Shown here piece by piece: positions 1 to 8,999 of a stretch of DNA of 64,000 nt. The notes under the pieces are model-generated. The model saw nothing but the letters and a program-made list of their open reading frames with translations, was not told the origin of the DNA and did not search any database. Source of the stretch: DAINRZ01 sp964634885 (GTDB lineage: Bacteria > Bacteroidota > Ignavibacteria > Kapaibacteriales > UBA2268); contig CAZWLN010000005.1 in NCBI GenBank assembly GCA_964634885.1, positions 1-64,000 on the forward strand, written 5' to 3'. Made by a program: the position numbers and the translations under genes. Positions within the stretch are counted from its first letter, which is position 1. The number at the start of each line of letters is the position of its first letter.

Positions 1-214
1 CCTTGATGTCGATGACAGTGGCTTTGTCGAAAGGGAATTCCTTCAGGTTCATGGGGTTCAGATAGGTAATCTCGGCAATCTGTTCCTGTCCGCTGTCGAG
101 GAAGACGGCGTTGAGCAGGTCGATGAGTATGTCCTGGGAGTTGTCGGTGGCAAATACATACTTGAAGATGATGTCGTTACGCAGGTTAAATTTGGATAAG
201 TCGACTGAATTCAT
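1..214 (-). CDS. Rpn family PD-(D/E)XK nuclease/putative transposase, 5' part
   Basis: The reading frame runs leftward from an ATG at 212-214 and leaves the window, so only about 71 N-terminal residues are seen. They contain NDIIFKYVFA, a DILIDLLNAVF stretch, a Leu-Asn-Pro near residue 53 and the start of a VIDIK segment. This is the order found at the N terminus of the Rpn (recombination-promoting nuclease, PDDEXK_2) family, whose members cut DNA and are often annotated as transposases. The acidic catalytic residues would lie in or just beyond the truncated part. Nothing shows whether the full gene is intact. Recognised by family pattern from a short fragment, so the family call is fairly safe but activity is unknown. 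Confidence 0.75.
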   Translation of the reverse strand, partial: MNSVDLSKFNLRNDIIFKYVFATDNSQDILIDLLNAVFLDSGQEQIAEITYLNPMNLKEFPFDKATVIDIK

Positions 215-310
215 AGCTTTCCTTTAGCAAAATATACTATTATTCAAATATAGCACTTATATTTTTTTATAGCAAGGATAAGTTTATGTAGTCAGGTTAT
301 TCAATTCCCA

Positions 311-2446
311 TCATTCCACTTTTTCAATCGGAGTCTCCACGATGATGACGACCGTACGGTTGTAGAAACGGCCTTCGGGCAGTTTGTTGTCATAGAGAGG
401 GGCTGTGCTGCCGTACGCTTTTATCTCGGAATTCTTTATATCGATATACTTTGATACGGCCCTGGCCCTTTGTTCCGAGAGTTTCAGGTTGTAATCCTCT
501 TCGCCGAGGTTATCTGTGTACCCTTCGATCAGTACTCTGGAGTTCTGGTCCAGGCGGCCCTTGATGAAGTCGAGTATCCTGCGGTTTACCTCATTGGTTT
601 TGCGTGTGTCGAACTCGAACAGTATGAGGGAGAAGTTTTCGACTTTTTTGTCGATGACTCTGCTGCCGAGATGCTTGCGAAGGAAGTATCGCTCCTGGGG
701 AATTTGTCCCATCCTGCTTCGATAGGTCAGGCCTTTCCTGTCCCTTACCTCAAGGAAATAGGTGATATCCCCGTCGATGGCCGGTATTGTCTGCTTTTCA
801 TCATTGATTTTCCATTCGACGACACCGGGAGGAGCGCCTGCCCCGGCAATTTCCTTCAGGACAGCGCCGTTCAACATGGCGTCGATCTTCCAGTCGCTGA
901 TTTTTTCGGCAAGATTGACATTGGTTTTGTATTTGATAATGCCTGGGAACACTGCCCTGACTGTGTCGCTTGAAATCAAAGGCATAAGTATTTCAGGTGT
1001 TTCCGAGTATATCTCCACCCGGCGATTTTCTTCGTTGCCTTCGGGAAGTTCCCTGCTCGAAGCATTATCCGGCAGGTTAACGGCTACGGTCTTTATTCTT
1101 GGGGGGTCAATTTTCCAGGTATTCACCAGGTAATTGGCAACGGCGTCCGCCCTTGCCTTCGACAGTTCCTTGTTCCCTTTTTCATTGCCTGTATTGGAAT
1201 TGCATCCGGTGACGCTGATCTTTGCATTGGGATAATCGCGCAGTCTTTTACCAATTATGTTCAACACATTATAGTATATCTCCAGGGTACCGGACTGGCT
1301 TATTTGTCCGGGATCGAAAGCATCGGCTTGCCTGACGGTAAGTTTTTCATATCGTTCAGGTATCTCGGATTTGGAATCCTCGAAAAAGACGTAGTTAAGT
1401 ACAGGCGTGAAACTGAGTATTGCCATCTCTTCCACGATGAGTGAGGAGTCGGGATAGTCTTTAGTGCCATCGGAGGGAACGGCAGTAACTACCGGATCAA
1501 TCGAATAGGCCAGAGGTTTAATGAGAGTATCCGTACGCGTATAGTTCTCAGTGATTGTAATAAGTGTCCCGGTTTTAACTGTGTCAAACCAGGCGGCAGG
1601 TTTTCCGGGCTTGAATAGAGAAACGGCGATGTCCTCGGATTGGGCGATCAAGGTGTCAATTCTACGATTGGTCCTGTGTTCTTCCGGGATGACTACCGGT
1701 GGCCTGTACAGGTCGTATTCCACAGCTACAGCCAACCTGATGGTACTGACAGACCAGTCGGTGCCGGAGACAAGATTGGTGAAACCCAGGCTGTAAACCA
1801 GTTCAGGAACAAGTTTCAGGCTGTTGTCTTTTTGAAGCGGCAGTTCGTAAGAAGCACCGACGACAAGCGACGGAACAATGAATGATAGCTTCTCGATGGA
1901 ACCGTTCTTTTCGTTCCTGGTTCTCAGGCTGTTTTCAAAAGTACCTGCAGTTGGTTTCGTGAGTATCTCTTTCTGGTCGTATGAACCTGCCAGGCCGATG
2001 CCCAGGTTGACACCGGCAATGGCGTTGAAGGCCGGGGTAATGTAGTATTTGAAAACCGGTTCCACAGCGAATTGGAATATTCCGTTGTTCAATTGGTGTT
2101 CAATCAAAGCATCTGTGGGTTTGCCGCCGATGTTGACAGTTGATGGCTCCGTTGCTTTAAAAACGGCATTGATGTAATTCAGGTTCCCGCGCAGGCTGAG
2201 TCGAATACCTTCCGAAAACGGTATTTCATAGAAGCCGCCGAGGAGAAAACCTCCTCCGTTTGTATTGCCGAAATTGGGGCAGCAGTTAGGAACATTAGGC
2301 AATTCTGAAAAGTCAGCGCTGTGGAAAGTAATATTATATCCCGCGAAACCACCGGCGGAGGCAGAGCCGGCTTCTGTTCCTGCGCTGCTTGCCTGTATGG
2401 CCACGCAGAGCATTGCCGCAATGAATGTAACAAATTTAAAATTCAT
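311..2446 (-). CDS. OmpA family outer-membrane protein with two tandem OmpA domains
   Basis: 711 residues. A signal peptide occupies about residues 1-22, a beta-rich barrel-like region about 25-245, an OmpA/MotB-type peptidoglycan-binding domain about 350-480 (N-x-T-G then ARADAVANYL and NEENRRVEI) and a second OmpA domain about 600-705 (ILFEFDTRK, EGYTDNLGEEDYN, QRARAVSKYI). OmpA domains bind diaminopimelate in peptidoglycan, so the protein probably anchors the outer membrane to the wall. A CCP-containing motif, FHSADFSELPNVPNCCP (41-57), recurs almost unchanged in the protein encoded at 21305-23566, so the two are paralogues. It is monocistronic as far as can be seen. The substrate or partner, if any, is unknown. 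Confidence 0.85.
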   Translation of the reverse strand: MNFKFVTFIAAMLCVAIQASSAGTEAGSASAGGFAGYNITFHSADFSELPNVPNCCPNFGNTNGGGFLLGGFYEIPFSEGIRLSLRGNLNYINAVFKATEPSTVNIGGKPTDALIEHQLNNGIFQFAVEPVFKYYITPAFNAIAGVNLGIGLAGSYDQKEILTKPTAGTFENSLRTRNEKNGSIEKLSFIVPSLVVGASYELPLQKDNSLKLVPELVYSLGFTNLVSGTDWSVSTIRLAVAVEYDLYRPPVVIPEEHRTNRRIDTLIAQSEDIAVSLFKPGKPAAWFDTVKTGTLITITENYTRTDTLIKPLAYSIDPVVTAVPSDGTKDYPDSSLIVEEMAILSFTPVLNYVFFEDSKSEIPERYEKLTVRQADAFDPGQISQSGTLEIYYNVLNIIGKRLRDYPNAKISVTGCNSNTGNEKGNKELSKARADAVANYLVNTWKIDPPRIKTVAVNLPDNASSRELPEGNEENRRVEIYSETPEILMPLISSDTVRAVFPGIIKYKTNVNLAEKISDWKIDAMLNGAVLKEIAGAGAPPGVVEWKINDEKQTIPAIDGDITYFLEVRDRKGLTYRSRMGQIPQERYFLRKHLGSRVIDKKVENFSLILFEFDTRKTNEVNRRILDFIKGRLDQNSRVLIEGYTDNLGEEDYNLKLSEQRARAVSKYIDIKNSEIKAYGSTAPLYDNKLPEGRFYNRTVVIIVETPIEKVE

Positions 2447-2670
2447 TATTCAAAATTCATTCTCAAAAATCAAACAATATATAAATTATTATGAAAAAAA
2501 TCCATGTAATTATTAAAATATTATTCTTCGATTGGAAAGCGCCATTGCTTTAACTGCAAATGCTTCAAACAATTGCAACCCGGTATTAAACATATTGGCA
2601 ATTATCCCGTATTTTACTCTGGCACTGAAATTGTAAAAAAATAGAAGTAATTTTTTCATGATAAAGATGT

Positions 2671-3483
2671 ATGTATATGAAATATGAAATAAAGAAACTC
2701 AGCCCTTTCAGGGTGTTGTCGATTAACGGATACGAGGCTGTCGGCGCCGGCCACAACATGCATGCGCTGGTAGAAATGGATGTGACGGACGTCAGGAGGG
2801 AACTCAGGGAGATGAGGAGGGAAGGACGCAGGGTTTCCTTTTTCGGCTATATTCTAAGCGCCATTGCGAAAACGATTGATGAGAACAAGGAAATGAACCT
2901 CATCAGGAAGGGTAAAAAGCTCTATTGCTTCGATGAGGTGGACATCGACATTCCGATTGAACTGGAACAGGCAGGCGAACCGGTTCCGAGGAAATATGTC
3001 GTAAGGGACGCGGCCTCGAAAACGCCCGAAGAAATCACGAAGGAAGTGGAGGAGGCCAAGGCAAGCTGGAAGGAAACAGGCATTGTCGGCGAAGAAGACG
3101 AGTGGGCACATCGCTGGATGAAGCTGGCGTCTCACCTGCCGGGGTGGCTTTGCCGTTTCGTCTTCAGGAGATTCTCGAAAAATGTTTCCATGATTAAGGA
3201 ACATTTCGGAACGACTTTTGTGTCTTCCGTAAGCGGATTCAGCGATGTCTCCGGGTTCATTGTCCCTTTCTTCGGCGGCCAGTCCAGGCCCCTGGCTTTT
3301 GCCCTCGGCAGCCTGACACAAAAGCCCGGGGTGGTAGGCACGGAGATTCAGATCAGGGAGTTCCTCAGTATGACAATTACCATCAACCATGACCTTGTGG
3401 ACGGAGCCCCGGCCGCCAGGTTCGTCAACAGGCTGAAACAGAGGATTGAGGGAAAGGTCGGAGATTGGGATTTTAATCAATAA
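2671..3483 (+). CDS. 2-oxo acid dehydrogenase-type acyltransferase domain protein, no lipoyl domain
   Basis: 270 residues matching the E2 acyltransferase catalytic domain (chloramphenicol-acetyltransferase-like fold). The active-site motif H-x-x-x-D-G is present as HDLVDG at residues 240-245, near the C terminus as expected. The lipoyl and peripheral-subunit-binding domains that precede this domain in pyruvate or 2-oxoglutarate dehydrogenase E2 are absent, and no E1 or E3 gene is nearby, so it is probably not part of a dehydrogenase complex. It may transfer acyl groups from CoA to an unknown acceptor. ATG codons at 2671 and 2677 are both possible starts; no clear ribosome-binding site distinguishes them. 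Residues 120-180 hold an Arg/Lys-rich insert. It stands alone between two minus-strand genes. Confidence 0.8.
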   Translation: MYMKYEIKKLSPFRVLSINGYEAVGAGHNMHALVEMDVTDVRRELREMRREGRRVSFFGYILSAIAKTIDENKEMNLIRKGKKLYCFDEVDIDIPIELEQAGEPVPRKYVVRDAASKTPEEITKEVEEAKASWKETGIVGEEDEWAHRWMKLASHLPGWLCRFVFRRFSKNVSMIKEHFGTTFVSSVSGFSDVSGFIVPFFGGQSRPLAFALGSLTQKPGVVGTEIQIREFLSMTITINHDLVDGAPAARFVNRLKQRIEGKVGDWDFNQ

Positions 3484-3503
3484 TGTTGAATGATGAAAAT
3501 GCG

Positions 3504-4067
3504 TTAAGCCCGGTATTCATGAAATTCCAGTGTGCTCTGTATCAGCATTTTCAAAGTTTTTCCGGGAACAGAAGCTTTCAGCATTGATTTGATAAATTTA
3601 CCGAAAAGCGCCTCGTCAATATTTGTACTTTTCGCCATATTCCTGTACTTTTTCACGTCTTCCGGCAGCCCGTATTCAGTGCGTGATTTGTTTGCGTTTT
3701 CGGCGCAGCGGTCAAGCCAGTTTTCAGGTGCAGGATTGACGACGATGAGGTACTTCATTTTGTCCTGATCGGGATAGAAATTAAGGGACAGGCCGCAATT
3801 ATTAAAGTATTTGGTATCTTTTACTACATCGCACTTTTGAAATTGGCCGAAGGTCTCGGGTTTTCTTTTGTCGTCATCAATAATCCCGATGCAATTGCCG
3901 GGGAAACTGAGTATCTTTTTCAGTACTTCGCTGTTACCCTTGCTTTTGTCAATCCTGATGTCTTTTGCTCTTCGATTCGAACCTAATGAAACAAGGTAAT
4001 CCCTTACCTTCTTTACAATAAGTTTGTCGATCTCACCTTCACAAGTAATAAGAAATTTGTCAGTCAT
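3504..4067 (-). CDS. Putative TOPRIM-like protein, partner of upstream ATPase
   Basis: 187 residues, no confident family. The N terminus reads FLITCEGEIDK, with Glu10-Gly11, and is followed by GIIDDDKRK with Asp64-Asp66. A Glu after a short beta strand followed by a D-x-D is the metal-binding pattern of TOPRIM nucleases and OLD-type effectors. Its start codon overlaps the end of the ATPase gene by 8 bases, so the two are co-transcribed and probably translationally coupled. The two-gene layout, AAA ATPase followed by a small TOPRIM-like protein, resembles anti-phage modules such as PARIS (AriA/AriB) in architecture, but I see no sequence basis for naming that system. Function is an inference. 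Confidence 0.55.
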   Translation of the reverse strand: MTDKFLITCEGEIDKLIVKKVRDYLVSLGSNRRAKDIRIDKSKGNSEVLKKILSFPGNCIGIIDDDKRKPETFGQFQKCDVVKDTKYFNNCGLSLNFYPDQDKMKYLIVVNPAPENWLDRCAENANKSRTEYGLPEDVKKYRNMAKSTNIDEALFGKFIKSMLKASVPGKTLKMLIQSTLEFHEYRA

Positions 4068-5193
4068 TTACAGAGTAATCTTCAATATTCAAAAATATGT
4101 CAGTGCCATAATCAAAAAGTTCGGAAATCTCATCTTTGTCTAGTTTTTTTGCAACCGTGCAGTTGTCTTTATAATCAACGATAAACAGCCCCGTTTCGTC
4201 GGCAGCCCGTTCGAGAATTGTAGTAAGCAGATAGGGGCTGTGTGTGGATATGAAAAACTGGTTCGACTTCGAATCGACGATATTGTTTGCAAGTTCCTGG
4301 ATGTAGGGAGGGAAGGAATTGACTTCAGGCTCTTCGAAAATCAGAACGGAATTTTCATTAGAATAGATTGCGGCTTTGTAGAAAATAATCCGCTGTATGG
4401 TGTCGGCTAACAATGAGTATGGCGTATCGTATGCCCTTCCCTTTATCTTCCTGATAATGCTAAATTCATTTCTCGGTACATTATATTGAGGTTCAAGATT
4501 GTAAGCAGCAAGGGTTGCATGCAGATACTCGTTTAATGGCTCATTACTATCAAGAATCCGGAATAGGTTTTTCCCGTCAGGAGGTAATAAATGAGAATCG
4601 TCCTCAGATTTCAAGTTCGCATCGGTATTAAATTTATAGGGATATACTTTTGTATCGAGCCTGACTTTGCTATTGTTATTCACTGAATAGTCTGTAACTA
4701 TCTCTCCCGAATTACCAAATGATTGTATTTTTATATACTTATCGACATCAAAGTAATCAATGCCAGGAGCAGGATTGATACGCGATTTTACATTATTAAT
4801 CAATATGTTGGCCAAAGAATTCAGATTATCTTGTTTGCTTATATCATTAGCATCTGAATCTTCGAATTTATCTAAACAATAATTTATATATCCAAAATAA
4901 GATGACACTTTATACTTTTTTAATAAAACAGATGAAGAGTCAGAGCGAATTTCAATGGCATTCTCAGTTAATCTGTTGTAAAATAAATCGGTTATATCCA
5001 CATAATTAATAACTTCCGAAAAGAACTTCTTTCCATAGGGTTCTCCAAGAAGTGAAACTGCTTCAAGGATATTGGACTTGCCGACATTAGGCTTGCCAAC
5101 GAAAAGATTGATCCGGGAGCAGTCAAGATTCAATTCCTTGATTGACTTGTAGTTCTTAATCTCAAGATTTTTTATGTAATTAACCATCATCAT
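4060..5193 (-). CDS. AAA family ATPase (OLD/RecF-like), possible defence ATPase
   Basis: 377 residues. The N terminus YIKNLEIKNYKSIKELNLD is the typical first strand of SMC/RecF/OLD-like ATPases. Walker A is GKPNVGKS at 33-40. A Walker B region LIFEEPE lies at 284-290, with tandem Glu residues as in ABC-like ATPases, and an H-loop STHS with His318. A long AT-rich, charged middle region (about 60-280) corresponds to the coiled-coil or lid insert. No C-terminal TOPRIM domain is fused; a TOPRIM-like function may instead be supplied by the overlapping downstream gene. The codons are more A/T-rich than in flanking genes, consistent with horizontal acquisition. A start at the third Met is also possible (ATG triplets at 5193, 5190 and 5187). 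Confidence 0.8.
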   Translation of the reverse strand: MMMVNYIKNLEIKNYKSIKELNLDCSRINLFVGKPNVGKSNILEAVSLLGEPYGKKFFSEVINYVDITDLFYNRLTENAIEIRSDSSSVLLKKYKVSSYFGYINYCLDKFEDSDANDISKQDNLNSLANILINNVKSRINPAPGIDYFDVDKYIKIQSFGNSGEIVTDYSVNNNSKVRLDTKVYPYKFNTDANLKSEDDSHLLPPDGKNLFRILDSNEPLNEYLHATLAAYNLEPQYNVPRNEFSIIRKIKGRAYDTPYSLLADTIQRIIFYKAAIYSNENSVLIFEEPEVNSFPPYIQELANNIVDSKSNQFFISTHSPYLLTTILERAADETGLFIVDYKDNCTVAKKLDKDEISELFDYGTDIFLNIEDYSVND

Positions 5194-5350
5194 ACTGTAA
5201 ATGTTAATAATGGGCTAAATTAACTATTTTAGATCAATTTTGAAACAGATTAATGTTTTTCTTAGAACAACATCATGTCATTGTAAATTTCATTGTTCCC
5301 GATACAACTGTTTTCATTATTTTGCTGCCGGGTAGTGTTGTCAAATTGAT

Positions 5351-5992
5351 ATGGTTTTTGGGTTTATGGCTAATTTTTTAGCAGGAATCGTGTTCAGCCT
5401 GGTGATTATACTACTGGTGCCAAGTCCTGCCGCCGTGGAAGCCGGTGGATGTCTGAAGCAGCCTGCAGCAATAGATAAGGGAGAGCTTATTACCCGCGAT
5501 ACCTCTTTCACAGTAAAGTACGACAGTACAAGTTACACCGTCGGCCTGCAATTTACCGATCTGAACTACAACCGTATTACATTAGACGTCAGGATTGGCG
5601 ACAGCCTCGTGAGCAGTACCGACTGGCCGTTTTCCCATCCTGTTTTCAGGATATTCATGGCCGATGCGGACAACAACGGCAGGCCCGACATCTGTGTCGG
5701 CGTCGTCAAGAAGACCCGTTTCGATCCTGTCGTCAGGAGGCGGCCATTCTTCTTTAAAACCCGGAACGGCTTCATCAGGCCTCTCTGGCTGGGTACAACC
5801 CTTGGTGGAGAGCTGATTGATTTTAAACCGAAAATTCTCGGCAATAAAACGTATATTACGGCAATGATGAAAATGAAAACGAAATATATTGTCGCCGATT
5901 ACTCCTGGAAAGGCTTTGGCTTCCGGATGGATTCCTTAATCGGCTCGTACAAAGATTATTCCACCACATATAATAAATTCACGGAGCGCTGA
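5351..5992 (+). CDS. Secreted or membrane-anchored hypothetical protein
   Basis: 213 residues, not recognised. The N-terminal 30 residues are hydrophobic and end near PSPAAVEAGG, as in a signal peptide or single anchor. A second in-frame ATG at 5366 would give a more conventional signal sequence. The mature part is beta-rich and includes MADADNNGRPDICVGV (about 106-121), an Asp/Asn-rich loop like the calcium-binding turns of FG-GAP or VCBS repeats, although only one copy is seen. It ends one base before the DUF3160 gene, so the two are almost certainly an operon and are probably exported together. Confidence 0.7.
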   Translation: MVFGFMANFLAGIVFSLVIILLVPSPAAVEAGGCLKQPAAIDKGELITRDTSFTVKYDSTSYTVGLQFTDLNYNRITLDVRIGDSLVSSTDWPFSHPVFRIFMADADNNGRPDICVGVVKKTRFDPVVRRRPFFFKTRNGFIRPLWLGTTLGGELIDFKPKILGNKTYITAMMKMKTKYIVADYSWKGFGFRMDSLIGSYKDYSTTYNKFTER

Positions 5993-5993
5993 T

Positions 5994-8561
5994 ATGAAAC
6001 AAATTGTTACTGTACTTCTGCTATTATTCATGTCATTAAACCTTCAGGCCCAAATGCTCTTTCCGGGCTTTACCAGGGATATTCCCGAAGGCGTTAAGTT
6101 TACTCCCGGCGGCGATGTTTACGACAGCGAAGAAGCTGCGCTTCTGGAGTGGAACAGGAAAGCGAAGAAGAAGATAGAACCGAAAATCTTCTCGAGCAAG
6201 GACTTCACCGTTCGGTACAAAACAAAAAAGGAAGGGCCTGCCTTCGACTTCAACCAGGACTTGTCGAAGCTCAACATGGAACAAACACGTTACAAGAAAT
6301 TCGAACTGTTTGCCCGCAAGGGATACCTGTTCCACGATGCGGGAGTCAGGGCTTACTTCAACCAGTTCAAATGGTACCAGCCGATATACTGGATTCCCGG
6401 ACTGGACTTCAGCCTTACCCCCGAAGAAGAAACCTTCTATCAGAGGGTTAAAGCCCGTGAGAAAGAGCTGATCAAGGAGAATTACCTGAAGAAGACGAGA
6501 GGGAATGCTGCTGGTACAGCCCCGAAAACCAGGGAGTATATTACTGCTAATACGAATAATGTGATCAACTTCAACCAGTTCAAGCAGATACCCGACTCGG
6601 TAATGGTGCTGTTAAAAGAATGCGGTTTTTCAATTACCCAGGCCGACCACAAAGAGCTGTATGAACTCTATGAGTCGAACGATTACGAAACGGTACCGAG
6701 CTTCATTACCACCGACATTTACCTGCAGCTTTTCCATGCGTACTTTGTTTACACGCTGAGGAAAATCGAAGAACAGAAATTCATCCCGATTATTACCGAC
6801 CTGTCGCAGTGCCTTTACAATGAATCGAAAAAAATGGCCGCTTCAAAACCGGCAAACCCGATGGTTGCGGACGCTGCAGAATACAACCAGTTTTACTACG
6901 CCGTACCTGTGACTATCTTTACCGGTAAGATAGTGGAAGTGCCGGCAAAATACAAAGGTATCTATGCAGATGCGCTCAGATACATCGAAGAAGCCAATTT
7001 TATCGATACGAGGCAAATGCTATTCGACATCGACGCCTATGATTTTTCAATATATAAACCCCGTGGTAACTATGACCGTAGCGAAAACCTGAGGAAGTAT
7101 TTCAAGGCGATGATGTGGCTGCAGACTGCTCCCTTCTCAACCGGCAAAGATACGGACATTGCGAGGATCATGTTCACTGCATGGACAATATCTACAAAGG
7201 CCGACAAAAAGGGTGTTAAACTGCTCGACAAATTCATGTCTGTCTATGAGCCGACCAGCTTCCTGATGGGCCAGTCCGACAACCTTTCTGCCATTAACGT
7301 CATTCAGGCTGCCAACACACTGAACATCGGCAAGGTACCCGAGGAAATCTTCACCGCTGCAAACGTCGGCAGAATGAGGCAGGAATTAGTAAGGATCAAC
7401 CCCTGCAGGATTCCCCCCGGCGGCATCCTCGACAAGACCCCTGTCGTCAACTTCATGCCCCAGAGGTACAATCCCGACGGCGACATGATGAACCGCCTGG
7501 TCTATGTGCTGGACGACCTGGAAAGAAGGCCTTTCCCGAAAGGATTGGATGTGTTTGCTACGATGGGCAACAAAACGGCAGAGTATATACTGACCGATAT
7601 ATACAAAGAGCAGCAGTTCTGGAGCCAGTACCCGTTGGAACTCAAAAAAAGCCAGGCTTTCTTTGCCAATTATGACTACACAAAGACCTTCTACGAGCAG
7701 TGGCTTGGGGCGCTTAACAGCATGTTTGTACTTAAGAGCGAGTACCCCTACTTCATGCACTTAGATGCCTGGGAATTCAAGAACCTCAATACATGCCTCG
7801 CATCGTGGGCGGAACTTAAACACGACGCCATTCTCTACGCCAAGCAGCCGATGATTGCCGAGTGCGGCGGCGACTATGAACCCGAGAATTTCACGCCTCC
7901 TCCTCCTCCCAGGGCTGTTGGCTATGTAGAGCCGAACATCGAGTTCTGGAGGCATTGCCTTGAACTCCTGAAGATGACAAAAGACGGCATGAACAAATAC
8001 AATCTGTTTACTCCGGACCTGAAAGCAAAGACTGCCCGCCTCGAGGAGTATGCCCAGTTTCTTTACAACGTTAGCGACAAGGAACTGAAGCGAATTGCCC
8101 TAACGGACCAGGAGTACAATACCATACGCATCTTCGGCAGCAGTGTCGAGAACCTCACTAAGGAATTCTACGAGACTTCGCCCGAAGCAACGAAAGAAGA
8201 GATGGAACAGGGTTTCCCCTATGTCGAAGAGGAGATGGCAGTGATTGCCGACGTATTCACCTCTAACAATGAATGCCTCGAAGTTGCAGCCGGCAGGGGC
8301 AACGATATCTACGTCATCGTCGAGATTGAAGGCTACCTGTACCTTACACGCGGCGCCGTCTTCAGTTTCTATGAATTCAAACAGCCCGTTTCCGACAGGA
8401 AGACCGATGCGCAGTGGCGCGAGATGCTCGACAACAATGAACCCGTATTGCCGGTATGGCTGCGTATGTTGATACTGCCGAGGCAGGAGATGGAAACACG
8501 GCAATTAGAAACAATGCCTGTCGAGGTGAAAGAGAATTACAATTACAGTTCAGGGTGTTAG
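5994..8561 (+). CDS. DUF3160 domain-containing secreted protein
   Basis: 855 residues. A signal peptide covers about residues 1-19 (ends LQA-QMLF). The body matches the DUF3160 family: FNQFKQIPDSVMVLLKECGF, then VPSFITTDIYLQLFHAYF near 235, and FLMGQSDNL near 423. A short Pro-rich stretch (FTPPPPPRAVGY) lies near 640. DUF3160 proteins are found outside the cytoplasm of diverse bacteria and archaea and have no established activity. There is no T9SS sorting domain at the C terminus; it ends in a short Cys-containing tail. It follows the preceding secreted protein gene with a one-base gap, so the two probably act together. Confidence 0.85.
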   Translation: MKQIVTVLLLLFMSLNLQAQMLFPGFTRDIPEGVKFTPGGDVYDSEEAALLEWNRKAKKKIEPKIFSSKDFTVRYKTKKEGPAFDFNQDLSKLNMEQTRYKKFELFARKGYLFHDAGVRAYFNQFKWYQPIYWIPGLDFSLTPEEETFYQRVKAREKELIKENYLKKTRGNAAGTAPKTREYITANTNNVINFNQFKQIPDSVMVLLKECGFSITQADHKELYELYESNDYETVPSFITTDIYLQLFHAYFVYTLRKIEEQKFIPIITDLSQCLYNESKKMAASKPANPMVADAAEYNQFYYAVPVTIFTGKIVEVPAKYKGIYADALRYIEEANFIDTRQMLFDIDAYDFSIYKPRGNYDRSENLRKYFKAMMWLQTAPFSTGKDTDIARIMFTAWTISTKADKKGVKLLDKFMSVYEPTSFLMGQSDNLSAINVIQAANTLNIGKVPEEIFTAANVGRMRQELVRINPCRIPPGGILDKTPVVNFMPQRYNPDGDMMNRLVYVLDDLERRPFPKGLDVFATMGNKTAEYILTDIYKEQQFWSQYPLELKKSQAFFANYDYTKTFYEQWLGALNSMFVLKSEYPYFMHLDAWEFKNLNTCLASWAELKHDAILYAKQPMIAECGGDYEPENFTPPPPPRAVGYVEPNIEFWRHCLELLKMTKDGMNKYNLFTPDLKAKTARLEEYAQFLYNVSDKELKRIALTDQEYNTIRIFGSSVENLTKEFYETSPEATKEEMEQGFPYVEEEMAVIADVFTSNNECLEVAAGRGNDIYVIVEIEGYLYLTRGAVFSFYEFKQPVSDRKTDAQWREMLDNNEPVLPVWLRMLILPRQEMETRQLETMPVEVKENYNYSSGC

Positions 8562-8640
8562 GATAGTTCCGGGCCCGGCTCCTCAGGATGGCCCCGGCAG
8601 TCAATGAGCCCGGATAATGCTTTAGAAGTTGAAAATATCA

Positions 8641-8747
8641 CATTAATAATTGATATATAACAAATTACAGTTTACCCTCCTTGGATAAGGAGGGGCTAGG
8701 GGTGGTTGGATTTTCCGTGTTTGGGGCCATCTAATGCACAATCCAGG
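8641..8747 (+). repeat. Dispersed ~107-bp repeat, copy A
   Basis: This segment matches the reverse complement of 43949-44054 along its whole length, with scattered mismatches and one or two short indels. The conserved core contains CCTCC-N7-AGGAGG, able to form a hairpin, followed by GGGGTGGTTGGAT, CCGTGTTT and CTAATGCACAATCC. It has no coding potential. It is probably a non-autonomous, REP- or MITE-like intergenic element. Confidence 0.75.
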
Positions 8748-8764
8748 TTGAACAAAAGAAAACA

Positions 8765-8799
8765 AGCAAGCCCGTTGGTTGCGAAGCCGATGGGCTTGT
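8765..8799. other. Stem-loop
   Basis: AAGCCCGTTGG pairs with CCGATGGGCTT with two G-U pairs and a short loop. It is followed by an AT-rich run but no clear T tract. It may be a processing or termination element for the DUF3160 operon, 200 bases upstream. Confidence 0.4.
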
Positions 8800-8845
8800 T
8801 ATATATACCCGCCAGGCGAAACTGTAATCAGGAGTTGCCGTTGAG

Positions 8846-8890
8846 AAGTTTGGTTTAGAAACATTTACGCTGTGCTATTATAAGGAAAAG
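8846..8890 (-). repeat. Cassette-bracketing repeat, copy 1 (partial)
   Basis: Shares about 40 bases with copies at 10252-10327 and 11064-11132, including the core AGAAACAYTTACGCTGTGCT and the flanking TATAAGGAAAA. It lacks the MSGYGKS-encoding half seen in the other two copies. It lies at the end of the AT-rich island. Orientation is given relative to the lipoprotein genes. Confidence 0.7.
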
Positions 8891-8999
8891 AACAGTAAAA
8901 GAAAAGGGAGGGATTTTTTCTTGTCTTATTATTTACCTTATTAATGTACATATAAGCTTTATTATCAATTCTTATCTGTATGGTTATATTACTTTCATT

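Larger units (their letters stand above)
8562..8999. other. Gene-free stretch with two dispersed repeats and a hairpin
   Basis: No credible gene on either strand. The stretch holds a 107-base dispersed repeat (8641-8747), a hairpin at 8765-8799 and the first, partial copy of a second repeat family (8846-8890). Composition changes from mixed to strongly AT-rich at about 8880, marking the left border of the AT-rich island. Confidence 0.7.

Noticed and set aside
3504..5193. Named PARIS or Gabija system
   Set aside because: The architecture is suggestive, but the small protein cannot be assigned to AriB or GajB from sequence alone, and no UvrD-like helicase is present.
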